Assembly (NCBI GenBank): GCA_013399875.1
Contig: VXAZ01003899.1
Coordinates: forward strand, 791,817 to 855,816
DNA from: Gymnorhina tibicen
Taxonomy: Eukaryota; Chordata; Aves; Passeriformes; Artamidae
Length of the DNA: 64,000 nt
Reading direction: 5' to 3'
In this document: piece after piece, positions 11,816-26,800 of the stretch
Layout of the letters: the number at the start of each line of letters is the position of its first letter
Position numbering within the stretch: position 1 is the stretch's first letter
Translations under genes and position numbers: made by a program
Notes under the pieces: model-generated
The model's database searches: none
What the model saw: only the letters and a program-made list of their open reading frames with translations
Told to the model about the DNA's origin: nothing

Positions 11816-14800
11816 GCATGCACCTGCTGCATCCAGCATCCCAACAGCAATGGAGTGCAAGCACAGACCTGGCTGCTGGGGTGTAGAGCTTGTTCAGCTC
11901 AGGGAAAGAGAAATTCCTCCCTGGGGCCTTTGCTGGAAGCAGTTGGAAGGTAGGGATTTTGATGGCTCTGCCCCAGGGGCTGCACTTTCCCAGGTGAGGG
12001 GCAGTGATGATGGATGCCCCACACCCTGCAGGTTTCCAAGTGGGAAAACAGCTCAAGCCATTCTGTTCCCAAGGAGAGTGCACAGGAGAGGAGCTGCCCA
12101 CTGTCTGCCTGAAGTACCTGGCTCAACATCAAACCATTTGAATCAAAGGGCATTTTTCTCTTTCTGGGGACAACCAGCTGACCAGAACCCGGGATCTGCC
12201 TGCACAGTCAGGCAGGGCAGTGAGCTGGAATGTGAGGGGCCCAGCTGGGTGTGAATAGGAAGGACTTTGCCCAAGATCCCGAGACTGCTGAGCCTTTCAA
12301 GGCAATCCATGAGTGCACAGAGCAGAGCCCACGTGCATCTCAAGGTATGGGACCCACCCTCAGCTTGTCCTGGAGTCGCCGCAGCAGCTGGCACAGGAGC
12401 AATCTGCTGCTGCCAGGAGAAGGGAGCACACGATGTTCAGGGAGGAGAGGTCAGGTCTCTTCCTGTTTAGATGTTTTCAAAAAATGCTTGAGCATTTTAG
12501 TGGAAAAATGGCTGAGGGAACCATCCAAATTAGGAAACAGGAAATACTGCACTAGCATAAATATAATTTTGACAGCTGAAATGAGAGGCAAGTGGTTGCC
12601 AGGTAGGGCTGGTAAAGATGCTGCTGGGCCAGCAGCTCATGGGGAAGCTCAGCAGCCAAGGGGCAGGTTCTCACTGCCAGGCACAGGGACACACCTACCC
12701 ACCAGAGTCATGCCAGGTGCCAGAGCCAAGTCTCTGGGTGTCTTTCACCTCAGGGTCTCCGAGCACAGTGCCAGCAGTCGGCAAGACGTGTCCTTCAAGT
12801 GGAGGACTCTCATGTTTCCAGCAGTGGAGATACTGAAAACTAAAGCACTAAACCCAGATTTTTATGGAGTATAAATAGCAGCAGATTTCCCTGTGCCAGG
12901 TTACCTGCGTGATATTAGCTGTTCAAATCTAATGTCAGCCCTGCTCTTGACTCTCTCTCCCCTTCAGCAGATCACGGAAGCTCCCCAAGCCCCTTTCTAG
13001 CCATATGTTAAGTTGATGTAATGCTGCTTCTAAGTCTGTGCAATTACTCAATTACTCCTGCATCTGATTGCAGGTAATCTGCCCTCAGGGCTTTGGTTCA
13101 GTTTTGCCCATGGGTTTGCTGTGTGACCTTGAGCACCACATTAAATATACTTTCAATATTCAAAGGGATTTTGTTCATTTATGCCCGTGATCATGCTATC
13201 CAAACTCCTGCTCTGCTCCCAACTTTCCAAGCAGTGTCTGCTTGTTATTTATTGCAAAATTTAAGGATAGAAGCTAACCTAAAATACAAAAGAGATCTGG
13301 GAGCTATGTTCCATTCAAATTCACCTCAAGCAAGTTTCAATGGAGCTTGAAGAGCCTAAGAAATGTAGATACTTCTGAAAATGTCACCCTAGCTGTACCT
13401 GCAGGCTCTGACATTCCACAGACACCTGAATTACTCAGGCGAGTCCCCCTTGCTGATCCAACCTGGTGGATGCAGAGCTGGCAGAGCATTAAATATGCAC
13501 ATATTTAACGTCTGCTTGTGCTGGAGGGGGAGGACGCCTCAAAGTGAAAACTGCTGTGCATTCAAATGTGTTCTTCAAAACTGAAACAGGTCTGCTCAGC
13601 CTCAAGCTGAGTAATAACAGCTACCCCTGGCTACTGGGGCACAATTTGGAGGGGCTGTGGGGTGCTGCTTTCTTCCTGGGGTGCTGCTCTGGAGGGGTGG
13701 GCTGTGGAATCAAGGAACAGTGTCTGTTTGCAGAGAGGTCTGCTGGAAAAATGAGCAGCCAAAGGAGGAATGTGGGCAGAGCTTATCCTGTCACTGGGGT
13801 TGACCCCTGACTGATGGTACAAGATTTTGAGAGTTTTCTCTTTGCATGTTTGTGTGAGGAACAACTGTGGTTTTCCCTTTACTTTGCTGGAAGATGGCTG
13901 TGAAATAGCATGGGCAAGAGGCAAACCTGCTTTCTGAATATTTTAAGAACTTTTGCCTCGGTTTTCTGTGTGTGTTGATTAAGAGTAAATGAGACTTGGA
14001 AAAGCAGCCAGTATGGATTTACCCTGGGACCATTCTGGGAATAAGCACATAAAAATAACCCTTTCCTAAAACTGTTCGTTACAGCCCCACCCTTCAGGAA
14101 TGATGTTCCCTGCAATGACCCCAGCCTGGACAGCACTGGCAGACCAGGGCTGAACTTCAGCTCTGGTTCACACTCAGCACTTCCTTTTCACAGTGCAAAC
14201 AGCTCCCTGGAGCCAGAGGTGCTTTGTTGAGGAACCACGTACCAGAGTGAGTGAGGACTGCAGAGTCTGGCTGCCTGTCACCCCAGCCAGTGAAAGCCGT
14301 GGGCTGGGGACAGGAGATGGGAGTGACAGCAGCAGCAGGCTTTGCTCCCCGCTTGCTGTTCCTCTCTGTACCTCTAGTGCAAAGCTAAACTGCAACATGA
14401 GTTGCAGGTGATGGCAGCACTCCTGTGCACAGGAGCTCTGCAGTGCAAGTTTGTTCTTTGAATCTGTAAAGTGCTTCATGCTCCTTGCCTTGTGGAACAA
14501 CACTGAAACAGTGTGGTGTGTCATTTCTACAAATGCTCCAGCTTCTACACACAAGCCTCAAACCACTGAAACAGTCACCCAGCCTCAGTGAAGAGGAGGG
14601 CAGTGATAGACTTGAATGCTTTAAACAAGTAAAGTACAGACTTCATGTGTTCTCTGATTATTTTCTTTGAATTTGCTTCCTTTCCACTGCTTTTTTTATT
14701 CTGAGACATAAATAATCTTAAATTCCAGATCACCCATGGGTCCAAAATTTAGCTGTAACAGGGACCTCTGCCAACTTTTACAAAAGGATTTGCTAACATG

Positions 14801-17800
14801 AAAGAAAATAACTCATACATAATAAACACTCCTCCTGACCCACGTTATCCTTTTGCATTTAAGGTCAAACATCTCTGAAAGGAGGGGGAAAAAAAAGATA
14901 AAGGAGATGCAGAGAGTCAGCTGCAACAACAAACCAAACCCCTGCATGAAGGTCCTCCCATCAGGGCTGTTCACAGCTGCCACTACAGTTTTTCCTTGGC
15001 CTGAATAATGTAAATACTGGGCTGGGGAGTGCTTTCCTTTACACTGGTGTAAATCTAGGCTGGAGCTCCAACCTTGGCCTGGCCATGCACACGCTTTATC
15101 CCTGGCACCCCTGCCTCGGGTAAGGGGACCTGCTTCCCCAGAGGAGCTTGCCATCCTTTGATGCTCACTGCTGTGTTGAGTAAAGGGCTAAATTCCTCTT
15201 GTTTCTTGAAATAAACTTGCAAACCCCTTGACCTTCCTGAGGTGGAGGAATATGTTTACAGATTGTTTAATTCCATTTGTCTTCCTGAGCATGTGAGAGG
15301 GACAGCAATGTGGTTAAGGGAAGGGGAGCTGTGCTGCGTGACCAGCTTCTTTTCATATGAGAGACAAGACACTGATGAATCCCATCCACTTTGAAGGGTG
15401 CACCCATTCCCATCACTTTTTAGAGGAGGAAGGAAAGGAATTATTTACTGGAATCCCCTATAATTTTGCTTTATATGAAGTTCATGACGCAGCAGTGCAA
15501 TCATTTGTGTTTTGTTATCTATTCTCATGACGTCTTACAGGATACTGGTGCTTGTGGGCTTCTAGAAAAATATCAGGAGGTAACTCTGCAGCAGCAGCTT
15601 TTTTCTAGTGTTACACCATCTAAACACATCTCCTTTACACTTTGTTTGCTGCCTGAAGTCAGGGGAGCCAGGAGAAACAAAGTTTATCAGGGGACAAGAG
15701 GCAAAGCACAAGGAGGGGAGGTTACTGAGGTACCTAAATTAAAGTGTAGAGCTTTATTTAAAGGCTGTAGAAGCTGGAAAGAGCTGTTTAAGACAGAAAC
15801 CATCTTTTCTCTGAAGCCTGGGAGGCACTGGGAGGCCTCATGGGTGTCATCACCAGGTACTTGTAATAATGTCACTATTTCCAGAAGTGTTGGCATGAGC
15901 AGCATGGCAGGAGAGGAATTGTGAAGGGTGGCTGACTGAGGATAATGGATAGTAGGATGAAATTGAGAGGAAAAACTTAATTGGAATTAACTAGCTGAGA
16001 AAAGCCTCTTGATCTGTCAGACAGTGAAATTGCCTCTCAGGAGCAATGGTACAGTCTCAACCACGTGGGCATTTAAAGCCAGTCTAATGTCTATGATTCC
16101 CTGAGTTAACTGGAGTATCTCAATAATTGGAACTGACACAAAGATTTATCTCCTTTGATTGACTAGCTTTCACAGAGGCTCATCTCTTTGTGGTGCTGCA
16201 CAGAGCTTTCAGGGCAGCTGTTTGCACTTAAACTGCCAGGAGCTGACAGTGTGTATCCATTTCGGCTCTTCAAATGTGTTCTTTGAAAAAACACTTAAAT
16301 CGCTGGAATAGACAGTACTAATCAGTCTGCAGGAAAATGGAGCATCCTTACCTGGGGCTCAGTGCTATAAATCTCCCTGTGCCAGTGCTGGGCCGTCCTG
16401 CAGCAGCAGAGCCATTTAGGTGCATTACTGCCAAATGCCCAATCAGCCTGAAAAATTGGGCTGATTTGGCCAAGGCAATAAAAGGAAAAGGTGTTTTGCC
16501 AAATGTATAAAAACAAATGGCTGGTATTTCAGTGGTTACAGCAGAGTAGGATTAATCACACTAAGATGATGGAAATGATCTCCCATGCTCATTTTTTCTG
16601 GTTTCAGAAGAGACAGCGATGGCTGGCCTGAAGGGTGAGGTCCTGTAAGTGTTTTTGTATTTGGATTTGCCCACTCATTCACCTGCTGTATGACTTTGTG
16701 CATATCTCCTCTCTCGCTTTGCCTTCTTCCTTTCAGCAAAGCTCGTCAGAGGAACACCTGCCCCTGTATTTTGGTCCTTTCTGAAGGGTGCAGGTAGAAC
16801 CTGAGAAACAAGATGCCTCTTTTGCTATGGAGAAGAACAGCACATTGGAAATCAGAATTTATGGAAATGTTAACTCCCAAGCTGGTTAGTGTGTGGATTT
16901 ACCAGCTAGGGATGACCACATAGTTTGGACATGAGAGAGGAGTAAGCTGTTGCTGCCAGAGATGAAATCCACTTGGCCTGTTTGCTGGTGGCAGCACCAG
17001 AACCAGCTTCAGGTCACAGCTTGTGGCTGCTGCTTCGTGGCTGCGAGGCTGTGGAGGTCTGACTCACAGCCTGACTCCTCAGCTCAGAGCCACAGCCTGT
17101 CCCAGCACACCAGCCTGCAGGCATGCATTTCTGAGGAGAAGAGTTACACAACCTCAGTCTGCAGGGAGAGAAGCCAGAGCAGCACTGCTGGCTCTCCTGC
17201 AGGTTTCCTTTCAGCTCCAGCCCAAAGACACGGCTCCACTCTCCCTCCAGTGTCTGCCCCATCTGTAGAAAGGGAGCTCTGTGCCCTGAGATTTCTGTAA
17301 TGCTTCACACTGGCTGAAGTCTTGCTCTGCCATTAAACCTTCCAGGTCACTAAACCTTTCAGGTTCTCAGTGCCCAGCTGGCTCCTTCACTGGCCACAGC
17401 CATCGCTGCCTAAATGACCTAGGGAAATTAATGTAAATTTAATATGCTCATGTTTTCCCTGGAATGCTGTCAGGTATATGAGGATAATATTCTGATTTAC
17501 TTTTTAAGGGTAACTGGTTATAAAGGGGTTTCCATCCCATTGGAACATTGTTTTTCAAACTATTCTTTCTTCTGCTATGAAAAGTTTAGTTTAAATATAT
17601 CTATAAGAAGATACATCTATTAAATATATTAGGGAGAAAAGAAACTGAAAATTTAAAGTGAAAATTAAGGTGGCAGTTGATAGTAAATGGTTATTTAAAG
17701 ATTGGGAAAAAAAAGGAGAAGAAGAAAAGAGTAAAAGCACACTTAGAGAAATGGGCTGTGGGTAACATATGCAAAGCTATAGCCAACTGGTACCACAAGG

Positions 17801-20800
17801 AGTTTTACATGGATGTATATTCCTTATTACACTCTTCTGTTAAGTTTCTTCATTCTCTCTATTGTTTGTAAAGTCTCCTCAGGAGATCGTCTGTTCTGCT
17901 GAGCTGGACTGTGTCTGCTTGCGGGCTCTGGGGTTATCAAATAAAATCCTTTTCTCAGAGGGCAAACCCCCTCCAGCCCATAAGGGCCCCGGTGAACCAG
18001 CTGGGGCCGGGCAGGTGTGACACGGAGCCCTCGAGCTGACCCACATGGACCAAATCCAGCCCTGGTGGCCACCAAAATGTCCTGGGGAAGGCCCTGCTGT
18101 TCAAACATGCCAGGGTGGGAGCAATGAGCATCCTCTCTCTTTGCTGACTCTTGCCTCAGAGGGCTTTTCCTCTGCCCCACCATTCCCAGGCTGGTTTCCC
18201 ACACCTGTTCTCCTTCAAAAAGTCCTTGAAGAGCACTGGCCTGAAACTGCCAGCTCGTCTTACAAGCCACAAATCCTGCTGCTTCTCATGTTGTGCAAGT
18301 GTGCAAATAAATATTAGTTGTAAAATGATTCAGTCTTTATGAAACCCAGATAGACCATTTGGCTTTTAATAGCATCAGCCCCGAATTACACGTCTGGACT
18401 AGACACAGGGCAGAGATTAATTTCCTTTAATTTGTTCCAGAGTAACTCACTATTTAATTTAACTGAGCAGTTCACTGTTCTCTTATTCTGGAATGATGGA
18501 TTGTGAAATGCACTCCTTTAAATTAATCCAGACACTTGATTTTTGTCAGCAGAGTAATCTTTCTCAGCGGTATGCTAAGTATGCTTTTAAAAGGTATGGT
18601 GAATATGAATGATATGCACTTGGTTGATGATTTAAGTGTTTACACTTTCCAAACATCGCAGAGAAAACAAATATGGCTTAGCTGCATTTTGTTTTATAAC
18701 CTTTCAGAAGTAATCATTCAAATAACATCAAAAGGACTTAAATGGATTTTTAAATTTGATGGTACATGTGAGGGCAACTCCCTTCTCATCAGAGAACCAC
18801 GATTTGGAAATGGGGCTGAGCAAAGCTTAGCTGTTTCTGATTGCAGAGCTTCCATAGATCATCCAGAAAGATTTCTATTGGAGCCATTAATGGTAAAATA
18901 TTTCATGTGGGTGCTGTCCCTGCTTACGCTGGCTTGATGTTGCAACAGAGCAGTGTCCTTTCCTTTTTTTTTTTCTTTCTCTTTTGCTGTTTTTACTTCT
19001 TAAAGATGAAGTGGAGCAATTCTGGAGAGGAGCAAAGAGGCTGTGTATGAATATTTGTTTTTCTGTACTGCCTCCATTAGAAGAACTGCAAAAAGTTATA
19101 GTGAAGTTGAGTAAGTGATGTTGATGTAAACCAACCCATCAGGTCCTATCAGCCCAGGCACTCCCTCACTCTTGATTATCAGAGGTAAGGACTATCTGAA
19201 TGCCACAGCTAGAAACTGCATGGCATTCCTGTGTCCAGCTAGAGCCTGACAACAATAGTTATTCTTAAATGTGGGGAGACAAGGCAGAGCTTCCTGTCAC
19301 CGAAATATGTGGCAGTGCTTTGTAGGCAAAGGTAAATGTCCCTAAACTTAGCAACACGTGAACTGCAGCACACACCTACCCATTCATTCTCAGAAGGTTT
19401 ACACCTACAGAAAAGGGCACATCCAACCTCTGGCCTTGGCTGAGATCTGGGGTCCTACTTTGTACGTAGTGGCAGTGTGTTGGAAAGGGTGTTTGGGATC
19501 CTTTTACTTCTCTGCCAGTGGCAGAAATAGGGATGGTGTCTTCTCTGCAAAAGAGATTTAGATCTTACTGAGATAGCTTTGTAGTGGGCAAAATAATAGG
19601 TCAAGATGTTTTGCAGAAAGTGAGAAATTGCTTTTCTTGCAGGGCACAACTTACAGGTGTTTACGTGTGCTGGCATCCTAATATTGACAGGAAAATGTGC
19701 TTTTTTCTTGCTCCTTCTAAAGCCTTTTACATAGGGAATGCATACTTGACTTGTTACCTTGCCTAGGTAGCTAATACATACCTTGTACCTTCCAAACCTG
19801 ACTCTGCTCCAGCCTATGACATTTCTCCCAAGTAATGTTGTGGATACTTGGCAAGCAAAGGAAATGCCTGTGTGTTTCCTGCCAGTCTGACTTAGCCACC
19901 ATGGCTTAAAAAAGAAGGTGAAGATTCGCAGTGTGCTTCATGCTCCTTGCCAGCCCTGTCTCAAGACAACGCTGTTGTGACCTGTCAACTCCATATCCTC
20001 TAACAGCCTACACAGCCAAGGAAAATTTGCTTGGCTCAATGAAGGGGTTGTGCTGTGTCTGGACACACCTAAGAATGGACGCAGCCTCCCATCACAGGTA
20101 GACTGGCACCAAGCTTGGCTCCAGTCTTAGGCAAGGACTGAGTGCTGCTGAAATCTGAAATGAGATAAAGCACATCGTTGTCTTTTGATGTGAAGTGCTT
20201 TTATGAACAGGTTTTATTGGTTTGGGTGCTTCAGTGTCAGTGTTTCTATTTTGAACATCTTAGCAGCAATCTTCTTCAAATTCAGAATGTGTGAAGCACT
20301 CTTCTGTTGAGTTTTGAAAGTCTGTTATAGCCAAGCAGTAAAATAATCGACGCAAGGACTTTAAGGTCTTAAAACCAAGCTTTACTGGCGGCCTTGGTCT
20401 TTTCACAAAACAGAAACTGATTATTAAATTGGTTTGCCTAATTGCCTGGATAGTGGATGCCTTTACACCCATCACCTGATAGTGGAGATGTTACGGAAGA
20501 TACAGCAATGTATCCTAAATGTGCATTAAATTAGAACTAAAATCCAACTGGCTTTTGTCTGTACACTGCTGTGTGACAGGAGCACTGGCTCAGTTAGTCT
20601 CGAGACTTGGGCTCACAGCCTTTTTCAGAACCAGCAAAGGTTTGTTAGCCAGAGTGGGTGCTGTCAGCTCCTCCAAGAGAGGATCTACGAACAGCTGAGA
20701 GACGTCACAGAGATGAAAGGACCAAAAATTGGATATTGATGTCTGCAGTAGTGACTTTGGGTTCTTTGTTCTCCCGTAAAATCAAATCCCAACTAAACCA

Positions 20801-23800
20801 TAACTAAGGCTCGGTGTCTCAGACAGCCGCCCTGTGCATACCCCGCTTGTCTCACAAGAGCCCTCTCGCCGGGTGCTGAAAGCTCCGCGCCGCTTGCCAG
20901 GGGCTTTGCATGAGCTCCTGGTGTGAGCTGCAGGCCACTCGCTCACTCGGCACTGCTGCAGGGCTGTGCTCAATGTGGGCCAGCCAGCTCGGGTACTCTT
21001 GACATTCCTGGATGTCTTCTAAACATGTAGTGCTGATAGAAATGTTGTTTAAATATTTGTGAGTTATTTAAAAATAGTGCGTCAAATAAGCAGCCTGGTG
21101 ACGCCCGACAGATCTCTGGCTCGGACAAGTGCTCGGTGGAGAAGGAAGAGGTCAGCACGAGTTATGTACACAACTCAGGCTCTGATGAGAGACACGCTGC
21201 ATCCATACAGCACAGAGCCTGCTGGAAAGCCCCCGTGCATGGGGGGTCCTGAGCAGGGGAGCGCGGTGGCACTGGGGGGCTGCAGCTGGTCTCGGTGCTC
21301 TGGCCTCGAGCAGGTCCATGGCTGGGGCAGGAGGTGCTGCCTGGGGTTTGGCCATGCCCCGGTTCCCGGGAGCTGGGACAGCTGGGCTGTGGAAGGAGAA
21401 ATGCTTTCTGGGACCTGGAGGACAGGAAAACTGTGCCAGCATCCCCACCCCATTCTGAACTCTTTAAGGTCTCTTATTTAATAGTTCCCCTGCTTGGTGC
21501 CCATCTGTATATTTAGACAACTAAATTTTAGGAACAGGGAGTGAATTTTCCATCCAATCATGACTGAACTCTTTCAGTAGTTTCTTCTCAGTATTATTAG
21601 ACAGAGCATTTTAGGTCAATGCAAGTGGGTGCTGGACAGAGGGGAAATGGATTCCTGTGATAGACAAGAGAGCTGGACATTATCTATTCATTTTTTAAAT
21701 ATTTATTTCCAGAGCTCTAATATACTCCTAAAATACTCTAAAAATTGATTTTATATGTCAACTTTATTCTTTTCTTTCAGTAAACAATTATCATGCAGAG
21801 GATAAAACAAGCTCCCAGGCATTGCTGAGATAGAGTGTAGTCTATTAAGGAGGCTAAGCCTACTATAACATATGAATCTGCTTTTATGTTGCCTTTAAAT
21901 TGATTTGACATCAATTCCAGGCCTATTGTAAAAATGAGATACATGATTAGAGCAACACTGTCATCTTTCCAAGGTATTTCCACTTTTTAGAGTTGCTGCA
22001 AAGGAAATGATTTTCAAAGCACTCAGAATATTGACCTGTTTCCTGGCTCTTGTCACAATCCATAGAATGGCTGCAAGGGAAGCTCCTCTGTAGCTCCCTG
22101 ACTAGACAGCACATCTTGTACATTTGGAAAATGGATTTGAAAGTTGCTACTGCAATTTTACACTTTGCCTTATAGATACTGATCTGCAGTTTCCTTTTTT
22201 TTTTCCCTCCTCTCTGGTTGCTTTATTCTTGTTCCCTTTGACATCTTCTTCTCATTTAAAGTGCCAGAGTGAAAAGCCAAAATGAGTCTCAGCTGCTCTG
22301 AGGTCCAGATACAAGCTGTGCTGCTTTTCAGATGAAAATGCCACATATACTTATGGAATCTATTGAGGCTATTTATCAAAATCTTTTGGCTGTTATTTCT
22401 CCCAAACAACAACTGCATTTTCAGAAGTTTACCATTGGCTTAACATAAGTGATTCAAATGAAAATCTTAAGCATCTGTCACAGAAATGAGCACATATAAA
22501 AAACCCACAGAAATAGAACAGCGGTGTTTTCTGGGAAGGTCTCAAAGATTTCTAGGAATTATTTGCTGATGATAAATTTGAGCCAGCAAAAGAGCAAAGG
22601 GCATCAATTGTATCATAAAATCAGTCCACAATCGATAATGATTGATTTGGCTCAAATTGACCACCATTACTTTTTCCGTCTCTGTTACTGTCACATTCCT
22701 GGAAACAGATTAGTTAATTCTTGACAAATACCTTTGAAAACAGTTTCAGCTTCTGGGGGGATGCAAACTGGTCAAGGTGACTGTGGGATTAGTTGCTCAT
22801 ACCAAACAGCAGAACTGTAGGTAAGATCTATTGGCCCCCGATTATTCATCTGGACAAAAGTATGGCTTCACAAGTGCTTGAAAATAATGAAGCAAGGACA
22901 TGACTGTGGCCAAACTGTGGAGAATTCAAGCCAGTATTTTTTAAATCTATTTAATCATTCATTAATCATTAGGTTTCTATCAAAACCTAATTACCTTTCA
23001 GATTTTACTATTCTAATACTCAATTTCACCAATAAATTGCCAAAATTTCCGAAGTTTATACATTGTAGTGCTTCTTATCTATGTGAGTCACCATACCTTG
23101 CCCTCTTGTAACAAAACACTCAATGTTCCTTTGCATCCCATTGCTCACACCAAGGCAATTCCACACCATTGGTAATAACTCTGGACCACCAGTTCCCAAG
23201 CTCTGACATTCAGATGGCTTTATTTCTCTGGCATCTATTTAGCTCAAAAGCAAGGAGTTCTTGAAAACACTCACAAGCAAACCTGTTCTCAGGGGATTTC
23301 CAGATCTGACTGCAGGCACAGATAAACTCAGGATAGTCTTTGCTCCAATATGGCACTTGCCTGTTGCGAGCTGTTAACACATATTGTTAGAAACAGAAAC
23401 CGTCTTTTCATGTGCAAAATCAATCTGCTAAAATTAGGAGGTACTGGCTTCGGCTGATTGGCAAAAAACTGACCTGTCCAGCTGCTTTGATTTGTTGCTG
23501 GAATGAGCATCTGCTGGACCTTTGAAGAATCCTCTGTCCAGCCACCTTGTTCAACAGCTATAACGAAGATGGGAAGAAAGGCAAGCACAAGGTAGTGCTC
23601 TGCTTTTCTGGTCAGACAAGAAACAGCTATTTTTCAAGAACCATGTCTGAAAGAGGATGCAGAGTTTGGATACAGATCCCATTTCACTCGGTCTTGGTTC
23701 ACAGCAGTATCACAGCAACGTCTGGTCTCCAGAGAGAAGGGCTGAGCTGTCTGTCAGTCTCTGTGTCACGTCACCTGCTTAGCCAGGGACGGTGGCATGC

Positions 23801-26800
23801 TGCAGTCTCTTGAGGGGTTTTCCACTGTGACACTGTTTGCCCACATACCAAACTCAAACCCTGGCGAAATGGTGGGGCTGCATCCAAGGGGAGGGCTCCT
23901 GTTTGTGCCAAGGCACGTGGCTCACGCTGCTCTGGCTGGGGAGAGGAGCAGCTCGGTGTGGGTTTGTGAACAGCTTCACACCTGCAGGCCTGCTCACGCC
24001 TCAGAGGGACACAGCAGCACAGAGGTGATTCCTGCTGGTTATTCTATGCAAAGAGTTTTATTTCTCAAGTGTCAAAGTGTCATTTCTAGAATGGATCATG
24101 CATCCACTCCCCCATATCAGCCCTTTGGAGGTGCACTGGTAAGACATAGAGTGAGCAGTCTGGGTTTGTTTACTTATTTAAATAGCTGAAAATGTCCTGG
24201 TGAGTTTATTCTCTTTATGTGCTGCTGAGCTGACAGTGACTCTGAGCAGGAATGAGGTCCCCCGGGGGTGCCTAGGCTGCAGAACCCCTTCAGAAGACAA
24301 AGGACATCACTGACTGCAGATTGCATCTCAGTATCAAGACAGAGGTGAGCTGCTTCTGTCCCTAATTTCTCCCTCCATGTAAAATGTCTGTGCTGAACAG
24401 TGGCAACGAGGGCTGTATGGAACTCCCATGCAGGTCACCAGAAGCAGGCAGTGGGCAGAGGGCTGTGAAACAAGGCTTTGTGAATCAAAGCCAGTTAAAA
24501 TCTGTGGCTTCTTACGTGGGAGCAGCTGAAAGAAGATACTTTTCTTTTCCATACAGTTCCACACATATTACGTGGAGGAACTTCATATATTTTGTGACGT
24601 TCTGTCTCCTCCCGTGTGTTTGTCTGATCTCCCACATCATGTAATGTCTTTGGCAATGACCACCACTGTCCAGGGCAGGACACTGTGTTCACTAATGCCT
24701 GGGACACGTGCTGGTTATGCGTGGTCTTACTCTTTTGGATTTGTTTCTCACGTGAAAACCCTCAAGAGTTTCCTTCTAAGGAACATTAGTCTCAAAAATT
24801 TACTCTGGAGAGTAGCAGATTCTAGCCTGATTGCTTTGCTTGAAAAAACATTTTGTCATTTCTGAAACAATGCTACTTTGAATAAAAACCCAAGCATTAC
24901 TGACAGTGCCTCTGTGTGGTGCATGTGAAAAGAGGTAAGAGTTAGCTATTCCCAAATATCTCAGGTCCAAATATACGCAGGTGCAATTAAAAGCTTCCTC
25001 AGGACCATTTCAGCAGCTTATTCATCCACTATGCAGGGCCTGCTCTTGCTGGAGTGTAAATAAACCAAGCCCAGGTTCTCTTATGATTGTAGAAATGCAT
25101 TTTAATAACAGAGATGACAAAACCTTTTAGACACTATTCTTTACTGGGAGTAGGAAATGTAAGAGATTACAAGCAACAATCTTTTTTTTTTCTTCAACCT
25201 ATGCAAAACTGGTTTTTTGAGCTTCAGCAGTTAGATGTTGACTTTAACTTGAACTTTTTTTGCAGTATGCTTTCAATCCAGTTATAGTTATCCAAAGCTT
25301 TACTACATTTCGGAAGAAAGAACTGAAAGGAAGCCTCCAAGGCTGTGTTATCGATCGAGTGCTTTCCTTCCTCGGGAAGGTCTGTTTGTGAGCACAGAGT
25401 TTGCTCTGCTCCTGAAGCACCCTGGCCAAGGCTCTGCAGGTTAAAGCTTTCATGTACAGACTTCAGAAGTGTCGGTGGCTCTGCCTTCAATGTCACCTTT
25501 GCTTTTAAGTGGCTCTTGAGATAGGAGAAGAAGTGAAGTGATTGAGAAAATCAAAGTGCTTACTCTGCTCGTTTTTCTCAGCTGGCAGGGGGTCAGAACT
25601 GTGATTTCACTCTGGGCACCCTGTTCCCTGCACTAGGCAGGTAAACTCCTCCATGCTCTGTTCCTAGATGTGAAGGTTGGACATAGATTTCCAACTGCAT
25701 GCACCCACTACACTTCTCCTGAGCTTTTTCATGTTAAATGGTCTCGGTGAATCTATTAAACAAGAAGTTATGGGTTTTGTTGCTACATTCTCTCACCCAC
25801 ATTTTAGGAACTTCACTAGTTCTGAAAGAATTCTTCAATTTGTTTAGTCTAACCCTAAAAGTTCCTGAGAAAATCCCTGGAATTCATCATAATAGCATAG
25901 TGTTTTCCTCTTAAAAATGCTTGACTTTTAACAACAGAAGGCAAAAGCTAAATTCCAGCTTGAGATTTGACCTGCTCTAATGAGAAGCAGATTACACAGT
26001 TTTGATGGAAATTGGGGCACTGGAATTTAAAGGAGGGAAGATCAAGTCATTGACACCTTCTGGCTGAGGCAACATTGTGTTGTTTTCTATAATTAACAAT
26101 CCCGCAATATTTCCTTTCATAACAACGTGGAGTAGTTGTGATTATCATAGGAGCAGGTAAAGGGACCAACTTCTAAGGGATACAAGAATAACAAGGACGT
26201 TTTACCTTTCCGTTTTAAAGAAGAGTTTGTCTTTGAATCTCACTTCTGGTATCTGGTATTAAAAGGGGAATTCTCCCTGGGTTTTATTTTGCAGGGATTT
26301 CCAGAAGAGGTAAAGGAGGGTAGGGCATGGGTAATTCCCTACTAGTTTGTGTTGCTGTGACCTTTTTATTGAAGGCTGAGTTTAGAAAGGAAGATATAAA
26401 AATTCGAATTAATGATTGCCAGACCCTGTTAGGGACCAAAATCCATAGCAGCATTTTCTAGAGTTCAGGCCTGTGAAAGTAAGCTTGGAAATGGGATAAT
26501 GCTTTATCTGCTGCAGGTTTCACTGGAATGTCCCCGTGAAAGCAGCCAAGCAAAGTTCACTGGGAGGTGGAGAAAATAACATGAAAACCATTTGAAAGTT
26601 TTTAATCATGTTTTAAGATTTTGATGGTGAAGACTGGAAAATCAGGTCTAAATGATTCTGAATGGCTACAGAGGGACAAACCATGAGAATGGGCTTCCTG
26701 TAATCCAAGAGCTTTTTGAATGACTTGGAGCCAAACCATTTAATCTTGACTTTCAGGGAAAAAAACCTGCTGTTAATTTCAGAGGAGCTCTGAATGTGCT

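Noticed and set aside
12900..12935. GTTCAAATC resembling a tRNA T-loop
   Set aside because: No matching acceptor, D or anticodon stems at proper spacing.
15466..15924. 152-codon + strand open frame
   Set aside because: No family resemblance and no splice or promoter context; length is compatible with chance in this amount of DNA.
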